A model generated the notes under the pieces. The model made no database searches. It was not told the origin of the DNA and worked only from the letters and a program-made list of their open reading frames with translations. A stretch of 64,000 bases of DNA, taken from assembly GCA_020831765.1 (NCBI GenBank), contig JAFIFY010000183.1:1-64000 (forward strand). The letters are read 5' to 3'. The DNA comes from Phycisphaeraceae bacterium (lineage in GTDB: Bacteria; Planctomycetota; Phycisphaerae; Phycisphaerales; Phycisphaeraceae). Made by a program: the position numbers and the translations under genes. Positions 27,107-35,563 of the stretch are shown here, piece after piece; positions within the stretch are counted from its first letter, which is position 1; each line of letters opens with the position of its first letter.

Positions 27107-30100
27107 GCTCGCGCTCCCTGAGCGGTCTGCGCGGCGATCGAATCCATCAAACTGTCGAACTCGGCTTCGACCCGTTCATCAAAGTCGCTGCTGATCTGGT
27201 AGACATCCTTGAACTCCGCAAAGGCCCACCGGCCGTGGGTCTTGAGGTTGTTGACGCCGGGCACCCAGTAGGTGTCCATGGTGGTTTTCTTTTCCTTGGC
27301 ATCCTCGCCGCGATAGCCCTTGATCTCGACGATCAGGTGGAGCGGGTCATCCTCGCCGCGCCCATCGTCGACCAGGACGATGAAGTCGGGGATGTAGGTC
27401 CGCATGGTCGATCCATGGCGGTAGGGAACCTCCAGCCCGAGATTATGGTTCTTGATGTAGGCCCGCACGCGGCGATGGCTCTCGGCCACGCGGCAGAACT
27501 CGGCCTCCCAGTCGCTGTCGAGGATGATCCAGTTGATGTGGCAGCGGCGCGGGTCCGCCTGCCAGCGGTCCTTTCTGGACGTGTTGAAGTTGACAAAGGC
27601 CGATGAGCCGGTGGGGTTGTACGGATCGAGCACGGCCTTGATCGGACGCTCATCGCTGAACGACCGGGTGATCGCCGCGGAGATGCGCTGGCAGGCCATG
27701 TCGGCCAGTTCCTGGTACATCAGCATGGCCGGATAGGTATCGCCCCGGCATTCCAGACAGGTGTCCAGCCACTGCCGGGTGATCCGCTTGAGCTGACCGA
27801 AGAGATGGAGCTTGGGTTCCTCGCCCGGGTCGCGCCAATGGGTGTAGAGCAGGCGCTTGGCCAGGTGGAACAAGAGCGTGCTGCTGCGCAGGTCATCGAG
27901 ATGCTCGATGCTCAGGTCCACATCCTCGCCGATGATGCCCGCGTTCTTCGTGATCGAGGGGCCGACAAGGTCCGGCGTCAGTTCGAGAATCGAATCATCG
28001 TCGAATTCGGCGCTCAATCGTTCCTCGGGCAACTCGACGCGATAGCCGGTGACGCGGGGGAAGGTGATCTCCAGCGCATCGCGTTCAGGGCGAACCGCCT
28101 TGACCCGCACCGTCTCGCGGGGCGGTTGGGGCGGCGCGATGACGGGCTTGGCCGTGAAGTCGAACGGGATGCCCAGCACATCGGCATACTCGACGTTGAA
28201 GAGCCCCTCCTCGTTAAGGTCATACGACTGGCGGCGCAGTGCCCGGCCGATGACCTGCTCGCAGAGCAGTTGCGTGCCGAACGCCCGCACGCCCAGCACG
28301 TGGGTCACCGTATTGGCGTCCCATCCCTCGGTGAGCATGGAAACCGAGACCACGCAGCGGATGGATTCGCCCAGGCGGCCCTCCCTGCCGACGGTGTTCA
28401 TGACCTCGCGGAGCAGATCCTGGTCCGAGAGGTTCTCGGCCTGTCGGCGGTCGCCGGTGCGCTCGATGATCTCGCGCCGGAAACGGTCGATCTCATCCGA
28501 GGCCAGTTCGCGGAAGTTCGTGTCCAGGGCATCGCCCGATTCGAGTTGCTCACTGTCGATCAGAAGCGTGCGCGGCCGGGCGATCGCGTTGCCGTGCTCA
28601 TCAAAGTTCCGGAACAGTTCCAGCCTGCCGTTCTCCAGCGTGGTCGAGCCGTCCTCGTTCTCGCGATGGAAGCCGGAGATGTAGTCATGGACAAGCTTGG
28701 AGGTGGAGGTGTTGTTGCAGACCACGATGAAGCATGGCGGAACCCGGATACCGGCCTCTCGCCAGAGCTCGAAGGTCTTGGCGTAGTGACCGTAGAGAGC
28801 CTCCAGGGCGGTCTGGAGTTCGACAGGAATGCTCAGCGGGTCGAGCGTCTTGGCCTTGGCGCGCCCTTTCCTGGGCATGCGTTTGCCGATGTGCTCCCAG
28901 AGGTTGCGGAACTTGGGCATCTCCTGTCCGGGGATATTGTCGGCCACCGGCACGCGGGGCAGCTTGACGATGCCGCATTCAATGGCATCCATCAGGGAAA
29001 AATCGCTCATCGTCCAGGGAAACAGCGTTCCCTCGGCGTATCCGGAGCCTCGTAGAAAAAACGGTGTCGCCGAGAGGTCCACCACCTGTGCCAGTCCGAG
29101 CTTGCGATTGACCGCTTCCAGCCCTGATATCCAAATGCGGGCCGCCTCGTTGTTCTTCTCGGCTTCCACGCGGTCATCGCCCGTGAGTTCGCCTTCATCC
29201 TCGCCGCCGGGCTTCCGTCGATAGCAGTGGTGGCCTTCATCGTTCAGCGCCAGGATGTTCTTCATGCCCATCAGGTCCGGCATGACCCGCTGAAGCATCT
29301 GGCCCTCGGTTTCCAGCGTGTTCAGTTCTTCGCCTCGACCCTGAAGCAGCGATCGGCCGCCCTTGGACAGGTCCAACCGTTCGCGGCGCTTGAAGGCATG
29401 GAAGTTGGTGATGACGATTTTCGCCCGGTCGAGATCAGCAAGCATGTCGCCGGGCACCAGCTCGCGGGACTGGTAGTAGCTGTCCGGGTCGTTGGGCTTT
29501 AGAACGCGAAGGCGATCCCGAATCGTGATGCCGGGTGTGACGATGAGGAACCCGCGGGTGAACCGCTTGCTGTTGGGTCGGCGAACCGCGTTGATCGTCT
29601 GCCAGGCGATGAGCATGGCCATGACGGTGGTCTTCCCCGCGCCGGTGGCCAGCTTCAGGGCCATGCGGAGCAGTTCCGGGTTGGCCTGCTCGTTGGCGGC
29701 CGTGAGATGGCCGAGAAACTGACGGTCGGTCTTGCTGATCTTCGGCGCGACTTCCCAAAGCCAGATCGCCGTTTCCACCGCTTCGATCTGGCAGAAAAAC
29801 GGGCGGTATCCGCTGAACTTGTGATGCCGCCAATGCTGCAACAGTCGAGCCGTCTCCGGGGTGACCTGCCAATTGGCGGCATTCGGCCAGGACCGCCAGC
29901 GCTCGACCTCCTCACGCAGCGCATTGATCATCGAGGTGGTGTCATACTGCTGTGCCGCCGTGGACAGCCCCTGCCCTTCATCAAACACCAGTTCCGCCTC
30001 CGGCTCGGCCTGCTTTCGTTTTCTGGGTTTGGGAATGGGTGTGATGAACTCGGCCCGACGGCGGCGGTCGATGATCTTCTGGGTGGGTTGACCGTGGGTG

Positions 30101-30174
30101 TCCATTTCCCAATGACGCCCCGGGCGCGCGTAAGGGGAGTTGAGGATGGGCTGCTTGAAGAATCGATCTTCCAT
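27103..30174 (-). CDS. Type III-like restriction endonuclease subunit (BPTD_3080-like)
   Basis: A 1023-residue superfamily 2 helicase-nuclease. Walker A is LATGAGKTTVMA (about 175-182), the DEAH-type box appears as LNDEGHHC, motif III is LSATPFFLRGS, and motif VI is EQVIGRALRRQSYD. The C-terminal nuclease is the PD-(D/E)xK pattern PDFIVLVDDG...HLIVEIKGYRG (about 925-955). This combination fits the Res subunit of type III-like systems, best matching BPTD_3080-type enzymes. The ATG at 30174 has a GAGGA site at 8 bases, better than the TTG at 30189. It is the first gene of the module, overlapping DUF3800 by ATGA. Confidence 0.88.
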   Translation of the reverse strand: MEDRFFKQPILNSPYARPGRHWEMDTHGQPTQKIIDRRRRAEFITPIPKPRKRKQAEPEAELVFDEGQGLSTAAQQYDTTSMINALREEVERWRSWPNAANWQVTPETARLLQHWRHHKFSGYRPFFCQIEAVETAIWLWEVAPKISKTDRQFLGHLTAANEQANPELLRMALKLATGAGKTTVMAMLIAWQTINAVRRPNSKRFTRGFLIVTPGITIRDRLRVLKPNDPDSYYQSRELVPGDMLADLDRAKIVITNFHAFKRRERLDLSKGGRSLLQGRGEELNTLETEGQMLQRVMPDLMGMKNILALNDEGHHCYRRKPGGEDEGELTGDDRVEAEKNNEAARIWISGLEAVNRKLGLAQVVDLSATPFFLRGSGYAEGTLFPWTMSDFSLMDAIECGIVKLPRVPVADNIPGQEMPKFRNLWEHIGKRMPRKGRAKAKTLDPLSIPVELQTALEALYGHYAKTFELWREAGIRVPPCFIVVCNNTSTSKLVHDYISGFHRENEDGSTTLENGRLELFRNFDEHGNAIARPRTLLIDSEQLESGDALDTNFRELASDEIDRFRREIIERTGDRRQAENLSDQDLLREVMNTVGREGRLGESIRCVVSVSMLTEGWDANTVTHVLGVRAFGTQLLCEQVIGRALRRQSYDLNEEGLFNVEYADVLGIPFDFTAKPVIAPPQPPRETVRVKAVRPERDALEITFPRVTGYRVELPEERLSAEFDDDSILELTPDLVGPSITKNAGIIGEDVDLSIEHLDDLRSSTLLFHLAKRLLYTHWRDPGEEPKLHLFGQLKRITRQWLDTCLECRGDTYPAMLMYQELADMACQRISAAITRSFSDERPIKAVLDPYNPTGSSAFVNFNTSRKDRWQADPRRCHINWIILDSDWEAEFCRVAESHRRVRAYIKNHNLGLEVPYRHGSTMRTYIPDFIVLVDDGRGEDDPLHLIVEIKGYRGEDAKEKKTTMDTYWVPGVNNLKTHGRWAFAEFKDVYQISSDFDERVEAEFDSLMDSIAAQTAQGARA

Positions 30175-30702
30175 ATTGAGGTTCCTCAACGATGCGCTGC
30201 CATCAAGCCGAGCCGATATCGCTCACGGCTTTTGAGCGAGCTTTCGGGGACTCCTTTCGGATCGCATCACATCACATGATCCGATTCCCGGCCGCGCGGT
30301 TCAGGATACCCGCTGATGGGATGTCGGTCATCAGCGGATTGATTCAACGGGGGGGCGATGGGTTCGCGTGGGATTCGATGATTTGGGATCGGATGCATCG
30401 CATGGCGTGATGTTGCCATGCCGGGGGACAGGATGAGCCGGAAACCGGAACGTCGGCGCGCTGCGCGGCGACCGCCCTGGAACGGCGGACGTTTTCGGGG
30501 CTGTTTGGGTAGACTGGATCGCTCGGCGTTGCGCGGCCGTTTCCGGGGATGGTTCCGGAGGCGGTTCCGCGGGCGGAACACTTCCCGGGGGCGGGACACT
30601 TCCGGGGGCGGGACACTTTCGGGGGCGGGGGCGAGGGCGTCGGGCTGGACCGTCTGACTTGCCTGTGTTTGCATCGCGATCGGCCTCGGGCCGGAAGATT
30701 CC
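30175..30702. other. 528-bp intergenic region between divergent res and sigma factor genes
   Basis: It presumably contains the promoters of res (minus) and the ECF sigma factor (plus). The right half is dominated by G-rich TTCCGG repeats (30540-30630). No convincing promoter pair or gene was seen in 30175-30540; the open frames there read as repeat translations. Confidence 0.45.
30572..30630. repeat. GGGCGGGACACTTCCGG tandem repeat, 17-bp units
   Basis: Units lie at 30572-30589, 30590-30606 and 30607-30623, plus a partial unit to 30630, preceded by degenerate TTCCGG copies from 30540. The core TTCCGGGGGCG is shared with the spacer at 22836-22880 (in inverted orientation) and with other spacers in the window. 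Confidence 0.75.
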
Positions 30703-31311
30703 ATGGCAGCCAATCCCCAAGAGCACACGGGTCGGCCCGAGGAGCCGGTGAGTCAGGCGGAGTTGCGCCGGCTTGCGTTGGATGAGTTGGATGCGGTTCA
30801 CCGCATGGCCATGACGCTCTGCCGCGATCAGGATGAGGCTGAGGAGCTGGTTCAGGAGACTTATGTCAAGGCCCTCTCTGCCCTGCCGCGCTTCGAGCTT
30901 CGCGATCACGGCATCCGGCCGTGGCTCTTTCGCATTCTGCACAATGTTTTTTATGGCCGGCTGGATAAGGCCCGTCGCGCTCCACGCGCTTCGGAGATGC
31001 TCGACACGCTCATCGATGAGCGGTTCAACGATGCCGAGCCGGCCTGGGACCTGGCCAGCCTCGACTGGGAGCAGGTGGATGAACGGATCAAGCAGGCGAT
31101 CGATGAACTGGACCCGCGATTCCGCGAGGTGCTGCTGCTCTGGTCGGTCGAGGGCATGAAATATCGCGAGATCGCCAAGACACTGGAGCTTCCGATCGGC
31201 ACCATCATGAGCCGGCTGTATCGTGCCCGGGCCTTTCTGGTGCGGCACCTGTCGGAACTGGCCAAGGAGTACAGGATCGCCGACTCCCAAGACGGTCAGG
31301 CCAACGTATGA
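30703..31311 (+). CDS. ECF-family RNA polymerase sigma factor
   Basis: A 202-residue sigma70-family factor with only regions 2 and 4. Region 2 is LDAVHRMAMTLCRDQDEAEELVQETYVKAL (about 27-56) and continues to RPWLFRILHNVFYGRLDKAR (about 74-93). Region 4 is FREVLLLWSVEGMKYREIAK (about 141-160), followed by PIGTIMSRLYRARAFLVRHL. It would redirect RNA polymerase to a stress or envelope regulon. The ATG at 30703 follows GGAAG. No anti-sigma gene is visible after it: the short frame beginning inside its stop region ends after 25 codons. Confidence 0.92.
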   Translation: MAANPQEHTGRPEEPVSQAELRRLALDELDAVHRMAMTLCRDQDEAEELVQETYVKALSALPRFELRDHGIRPWLFRILHNVFYGRLDKARRAPRASEMLDTLIDERFNDAEPAWDLASLDWEQVDERIKQAIDELDPRFREVLLLWSVEGMKYREIAKTLELPIGTIMSRLYRARAFLVRHLSELAKEYRIADSQDGQANV

Positions 31312-31577
31312 GTCCACTGGATCGAGGCGCGCGACAGCGCGGCCGGGGCGTCACCCCATGGCCCCCGGAAGCCCGATGCCCATGAGCAACAGCCCCGCTT
31401 CGATCGCCATGCATGGCTTCATCCCGGCACGCGACCGGAACCGCCGGACCGGTTGCCACGAGTGACGGACCGGACGTTCCATCTCGTCCGAAAGCATTCG
31501 AATGAACCGCTGCCCGGCCTGTCGGAGCCACGTCCGCCACGGATGCGAACGCGCGTGTCGCGGCGGGTCGCGGTATC

Positions 31578-32540
31578 TCACCGTCGGGCGCGCCCGCGCC
31601 GACCGATGGCCAGCGCTCCGATGCCCAGCAGCGTGATCGATGCCGGCTCGGGGATCACCAACAGCGTCCACGAGCCTTCCAGTCCGATCGCGGATGTGTC
31701 AATCACGCGCTGCAGGGCGAAAGTATCGCCATCGAGATGATACACGCCCGGCTCTCGGTGGCCCGTCACGTAGAGGTCACCGTCGAGTGCGAACGTCAGG
31801 CCGGAACTCTGGGTCAGCCCCGGGATGTGGATCGCACCGAGGTCAGCGCCCGTCTGGCCATCGAACCGGTAGACGTAACTGTCGTGGCCCGTAATGTACA
31901 CGTTGCCATCGGGTCCGATCGTCATGTTCCCCGCACGGCTCGCTCCGCTGAGACTCGCGAACACCCCTTCAAACGCCAGCGTTGTCGCGTTCCAAGCGAT
32001 AATGTTCGTCCGCTCATGGTTCGCCATCAGCAGTTGCCCGTGACCATTGAGGTGCGCATCCCACGGCCACCAGATCGTCGCGTTGTCCATCACGGGTGTC
32101 TGCCCGGTCACCGCGCCCGTCAACGCATCCAGGTGGTGGATGCGTTTGGCGGAGCGGTCGGGTACGTAAAAGCTGCCGTCGGCATAGGTCAGCCCGGTCG
32201 GCAGGTTGAAACCGTCGGCAAACGTCCCGAGAAAGGCACCGGTGTGGGCATCGTATTTCAGCACGCTGCCCGTCCACGCACTGGACACATACAGCGCGCC
32301 GTCCGGCCCGAGCGCCATGCCGATCGGCTCGTCCAGCCCGCCACTCCCCGCCGGCACCAGCATTCCCACAAATCCACCTGTGGTCAGGTCATACTCGGCA
32401 ATGAAGTCGCCATAGGTCGACCCGACGATCAGGCGGTTTGCGCCACCCGCCGGCGCTGACCCCGCAAGCAAGAATGCCAGCCCACACGCCGCCGCCACGA
32501 AGAAGTGGAGTTTGCACACCGAGGAAGAAAATGTTCGCAT
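31578..32540 (-). CDS. PEP-CTERM protein with NHL-like beta-propeller
   Basis: A 320-residue exported protein. The signal peptide is at about 9-34 (LHFFVAAACGLAFLLAGSAPA). Repeated blades of the type GPDGALYVSSAWTGSVLKYD, DGSFYVPDRSAKRIHHLDAL, GPDGNVYITGHDSYVYRFDG and ALDGDLYVTGHREPGVYHLD indicate an NHL/SMP-30-like beta-propeller. The C-terminus IPEPASITLLGIGALAIGRR is a PEP-CTERM sorting tag for exosortase, so the protein is probably cut and attached to the envelope or extracellular matrix. The ATG at 32540 has a GGAGG site. Its role is unknown; such propellers often bind ligands. Confidence 0.87.
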   Translation of the reverse strand: MRTFSSSVCKLHFFVAAACGLAFLLAGSAPAGGANRLIVGSTYGDFIAEYDLTTGGFVGMLVPAGSGGLDEPIGMALGPDGALYVSSAWTGSVLKYDAHTGAFLGTFADGFNLPTGLTYADGSFYVPDRSAKRIHHLDALTGAVTGQTPVMDNATIWWPWDAHLNGHGQLLMANHERTNIIAWNATTLAFEGVFASLSGASRAGNMTIGPDGNVYITGHDSYVYRFDGQTGADLGAIHIPGLTQSSGLTFALDGDLYVTGHREPGVYHLDGDTFALQRVIDTSAIGLEGSWTLLVIPEPASITLLGIGALAIGRRGRARR

Positions 32541-32954
32541 GAAAGAGCCTCCAGCAGGACACAGACGCACACAACAGCGATCTCTGCATCATCCCGCTCG
32601 AACTGGCTCTCTAAGACTTCCCCCGCGAATCGTTCTATCCGGCACCCTGAACGGCGTCAAATGGCACATGACTCGTCCACTGCACGAAGCTGTGCAGCCA
32701 GGCGAGGCTTACCGGTGCAGTGAATCAGGCTGTTTGCCCATAGCGCGAAGCTGCGCGAGCCTGGCCGACGTTTGCGATGAGATTTTCGGAAGTGGCGGTC
32801 CCGATCAGCGGCGTGGGTTCGGCGCGATTCGCCTCGATGTCGTGGCTGACCGTTTCGCGAAGGGGCTCAAGCCGTCAGATTGACGCAAAAACTATAATAA
32901 AAGATATTTTTTGAGGAATTACGTCGGAATTTGGGGAAAATCGGGCGATAGGGG

Positions 32955-32982
32955 TTGACATGCCGGAAGAACCGTGTAATCT
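32955..32982 (+). promoter_or_regulatory. Strong sigma70-type promoter of the sRNA candidate
   Basis: A perfect TTGACA (32955-32960), a 16-base spacer and TAATCT (32977-32982) are preceded by an A+T-rich stretch like an UP element (32882-32940), striking in this G+C-rich region. Confidence 0.7.
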
Positions 32983-32987
32983 GGATA

Positions 32988-33058
32988 TGCCGCTTCGGGA
33001 CTTTAGAGAGAGACTCGTGGCAAGAGAGAGGGTACCGCAAGGTGCCTTCTCTTTTTTT
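32988..33058 (+). ncRNA. Candidate small RNA, about 71 nt
   Basis: A start site about 6 bases after the -10 box and a terminator ending in seven T at 33052-33058 define a short transcript with no reading frame of note. The next gene downstream is on the opposite strand, so this is not an mRNA leader. The 5' part (32988-33024) is purine-rich (TTAGAGAGAGACTCG) and could pair with pyrimidine-rich targets. The 3' half is the terminator hairpin with a GCAA tetraloop. I do not recognise a known RNA family. Confidence 0.6.
33025..33058 (+). terminator. Rho-independent terminator with GNRA tetraloop
   Basis: A 12-bp stem AGAGAGGGTACC (33025-33036) pairs with GGTGCCTTCTCT (33041-33052), including two G-U pairs, around a GCAA loop, followed by a T run to 33058. 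Confidence 0.9.
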
Positions 33059-33228
33059 GTGTCCACGCTTTGTCCGTGTCCGCGCCTTGTCCGTGCCGAG
33101 TGGCCATCTCTCTGAATCAAATCCCATTCCAATGAATTGTTTGGGGCCGCATCCTGCGCTTGCAGGGTGCGTGGATGCCGTCGCTGCGCGGCCGATACGG
33201 CTTGGCGGGTGTAATCGCCGCTGGCCTG

Positions 33229-33642
33229 CTAACACACCAACTCTTCGGGGATGCGCTGCGGCTTGCCGTCCGGGCGGATGCAGACCAGCGTGGTGCTCGC
33301 CTCGGTGAGCAGTTCTTCGCCGCGCAGAATGCGATAGGTGTGATCGATCAGCGATCCCCCGCCCCGCACCGTCTGAACCTCAATGCGTACCACATCGTCA
33401 TACCGCGCCGGCTTGCGATAGCGAAGCTGCATCCTGCCCACGACGAACCAGACGCCTTCGGATTCCATCGTGCGATAGTCGCGCCCGACCTGGCGCAGCA
33501 GTTCGGTGCGCGCCATCTCCATCCATATCGGATAGACCGAATGATGGGCAAAGCCCTGAGCATCACACTCGGCATACCGAACCCGCACATCGATGCTCGT
33601 GCCGGGCTTGTCCTTCACCGGTGGCCGCTCGGGCTTATCCAT
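33229..33642 (-). CDS. Acyl-CoA thioesterase, YbgC/4HBT family
   Basis: A 137-residue hotdog-fold thioesterase. The signature VRVRYAECDAQGFAHHSVYP (about 18-37) includes the catalytic Asp of the 4-hydroxybenzoyl-CoA thioesterase group. WMEMARTELLRQVG and LRYRKPARYDDVVRIEV follow as in YbgC. It hydrolyses acyl-CoA or acyl-ACP thioesters in the cytosol; its substrate is unknown. The ATG at 33642 has a TGAGG site; an ATG at 33657 is an alternative and lies 3 bases after the previous stop. It is the last gene of the minus-strand ABC operon. Confidence 0.87.
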   Translation of the reverse strand: MDKPERPPVKDKPGTSIDVRVRYAECDAQGFAHHSVYPIWMEMARTELLRQVGRDYRTMESEGVWFVVGRMQLRYRKPARYDDVVRIEVQTVRGGGSLIDHTYRILRGEELLTEASTTLVCIRPDGKPQRIPEELVC

Positions 33643-33660
33643 CGGATCAAACCTCATCCA

Positions 33661-35517
33661 TCAGCGAAGCGCGTTGATAAAGAAATCCTCTTCGATGATG
33701 CGCATCGGAACCTCTGGCAGCTCACCACCGATCTGCCCGATTGCCCATGATGCTTCCGGAGCGATCCAGAGCTGCTCGACGTATCGCTCCAGCGCGGGCA
33801 GCGCGGCCCGCGCACGCATGCGACCGAGGCTGACCGCCGCCATCCGCCGCACTTCTTCACGCTCCGGCTCCTGGATGGATTCATCGGTCAGCCGTCCCTG
33901 GAGCAGGTTGACCGTCCGTGAATATTCCGGCGAAGGCTCGGGAACAAAACCCAGTGTTAATTCGCTGGCCCCCACAAAACCCAGCGCCCAGATGGCCGAT
34001 ACGCGAAATTCGGTCTGCCCGCCGTAGTCGAGGTAGGTCTTGGCCGCCAGCCGCCTGGCCAGATCAAACCCCGCCGCCTCGCCCAACCTCCCCATGGCCT
34101 GCATCGCAAGGTCCAGTTCATCGCCAAGCCGATCGCGTTGCGCCGCCGTGGCCACGGTCACATCGAACCGGCCCAATCGCTCGAGCAGCCCCTCGGCGTG
34201 CCGGACCAGCATTTCCGCGGCGCGATCATCGCCGATCACACCCAGCGCGGGGATCACGGCCCGCCGCACCTCGATGCGTTCATGGCCCAGATGCGTCGCA
34301 ACGGCATCACTCAGCGCCCGTTCCTCGATCATGGCGGCGAGCATCACCCCTTCACTGATGGTTCGCCACGACTCGGATTCCAGGGCGCTTCGGGCGATGT
34401 CCACCACCGACTCGCGGTTCGCACGGACACCAGCCCATTGCGCCAGGCCCCGGGATGCCAACCGTCGCACCATGGCCGCGCGGTCATCGAGCAGATCGGC
34501 GAGCATGTCGGGCGCGCGTGGGTCGCGGTTCTGGATCAACGTCTTGACAAGGGTTGCGCGGACATTGGCCGATCGGTGGTTCCGCATCAGCTCGATGTGT
34601 ACCAGCAGCCGCTCAGGAGCGCTTCCGGCCAGCGTCGCCGCCGCCGCGCCCGCCACCGCCGCATCCGGATCAGCCAGCAGACGTTCCAACAGCGGCCCTC
34701 GCTCAGCGATCCAGCCCCCGCCAAGCAGGCGCGCGGCCATCCATCGCTCGATCACCTCGCCTTCGGCCAATCGCTCGAGCCGTTGAAACTCCGGAGCGTG
34801 GGTGAACATGGCCAACGCCTCGGTCGCGGCGATCCGAACGGCGATCGGCTCGCCCAGTCGATCGACGATGTCCATCAGGACCGTCTCCGCCGGCCGATGA
34901 TTGATGTGGGCCAAAGCTTCCATCGCCGAACGGCGAAGGATCGGCGACCGATCCGAGCGCGCGATCCGTTCCATCCAGTGTTCGATCGCCCGCTCATCAC
35001 CATGAAGCGCCATGGCCCGATCCAGCGGGAGGACGATCTCCGGCGCTGAATCGAGCAGTTCGATGATCCCGGTGTCCCTGGTCGCATCTTCGCCGCCGAC
35101 CCTGAGAAACACCTCGAGCGCAGCGGCCCGAACATCCAGCGATTGCGAAGCATCGGTGGCCAGTCGCCTGAGCGAATCGCGGGCCCAACGCATTTCCTCA
35201 AAGCCCGAGAGCCGTTTCATGGAATCCAGCGCGGCCAGTTGCATGCCGCGATCGGGGCCTTCGGCCATCTGTCGAAAACGCAGCGGCTGCTCCTCCTGAA
35301 CCACCCTGGCCTCCATCACCGGCCAGATGTAGGGGTCCTCCAATCGAGGCCGGGGATCGGGCGGCTGGGGCCAATCGTTCTCCGCCCGGGCGGGTCCGCA
35401 TGGCAGCAGGAACATCGCGGCCAACAGCACCGGCACCAGGATGAATCGCGATCGGCTCAGCGCGCAAGCCTTCGGATCAGGAAGCGAAGGGGAATCAGGT
35501 TCATGAAACGGGGGCAT
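33661..35517 (-). CDS. HEAT-repeat exported protein
   Basis: A 618-residue protein with an N-terminal hydrophobic segment (SRFILVPVLLAAMFLLPCGP, about 23-42) then Pro-rich residues. The rest consists of repeated antiparallel helix pairs of HEAT/PBS-lyase type, such as SPILRRSAMEALAHI, IAVRIAATEALAMF, ANVRATLVKTLIQN and MVRRLASRGLAQWA. It is probably a periplasmic or membrane-tethered scaffold. The ATG at 35517 follows GGAGAA; a start at 35559 lies 4 bases after the permease stop. Its tight packing with ABC genes suggests a partner role. Confidence 0.75.
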   Translation of the reverse strand: MPPFHEPDSPSLPDPKACALSRSRFILVPVLLAAMFLLPCGPARAENDWPQPPDPRPRLEDPYIWPVMEARVVQEEQPLRFRQMAEGPDRGMQLAALDSMKRLSGFEEMRWARDSLRRLATDASQSLDVRAAALEVFLRVGGEDATRDTGIIELLDSAPEIVLPLDRAMALHGDERAIEHWMERIARSDRSPILRRSAMEALAHINHRPAETVLMDIVDRLGEPIAVRIAATEALAMFTHAPEFQRLERLAEGEVIERWMAARLLGGGWIAERGPLLERLLADPDAAVAGAAAATLAGSAPERLLVHIELMRNHRSANVRATLVKTLIQNRDPRAPDMLADLLDDRAAMVRRLASRGLAQWAGVRANRESVVDIARSALESESWRTISEGVMLAAMIEERALSDAVATHLGHERIEVRRAVIPALGVIGDDRAAEMLVRHAEGLLERLGRFDVTVATAAQRDRLGDELDLAMQAMGRLGEAAGFDLARRLAAKTYLDYGGQTEFRVSAIWALGFVGASELTLGFVPEPSPEYSRTVNLLQGRLTDESIQEPEREEVRRMAAVSLGRMRARAALPALERYVEQLWIAPEASWAIGQIGGELPEVPMRIIEEDFFINALR

Positions 35518-35563
35518 GGGTCTATTCTCCGGCTCGGGCGCGATCCCGCCGGTCTTCATCGGG

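Larger units (their letters stand above)
32541..33228. other. 688-bp intergenic region with sRNA candidate and hairpins
   Basis: The left part (32680-32697 and 32743-32756) has two small hairpins sharing the loop GAAGCT (CTGCAC-GAAGCT-GTGCAG; GCGC-GAAGCT-GCGC). At 32882-32940 an A+T-rich stretch precedes a promoter, a short transcribed region and a terminator (listed separately). At 33149-33170 a GCATCCTGC/GCAGGGTGC hairpin with a GCTT loop may serve the minus-strand operon end. No protein gene was seen. Confidence 0.55.

Noticed and set aside
27805-29055. 416-residue plus-strand frame opposite res
   Set aside because: A shadow of the helicase gene; the res frame carries all helicase and nuclease motifs.
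31307-31384. Short frame overlapping the ECF sigma stop, possible anti-sigma
   Set aside because: It ends after 25 codons and shows no anti-sigma or membrane pattern.
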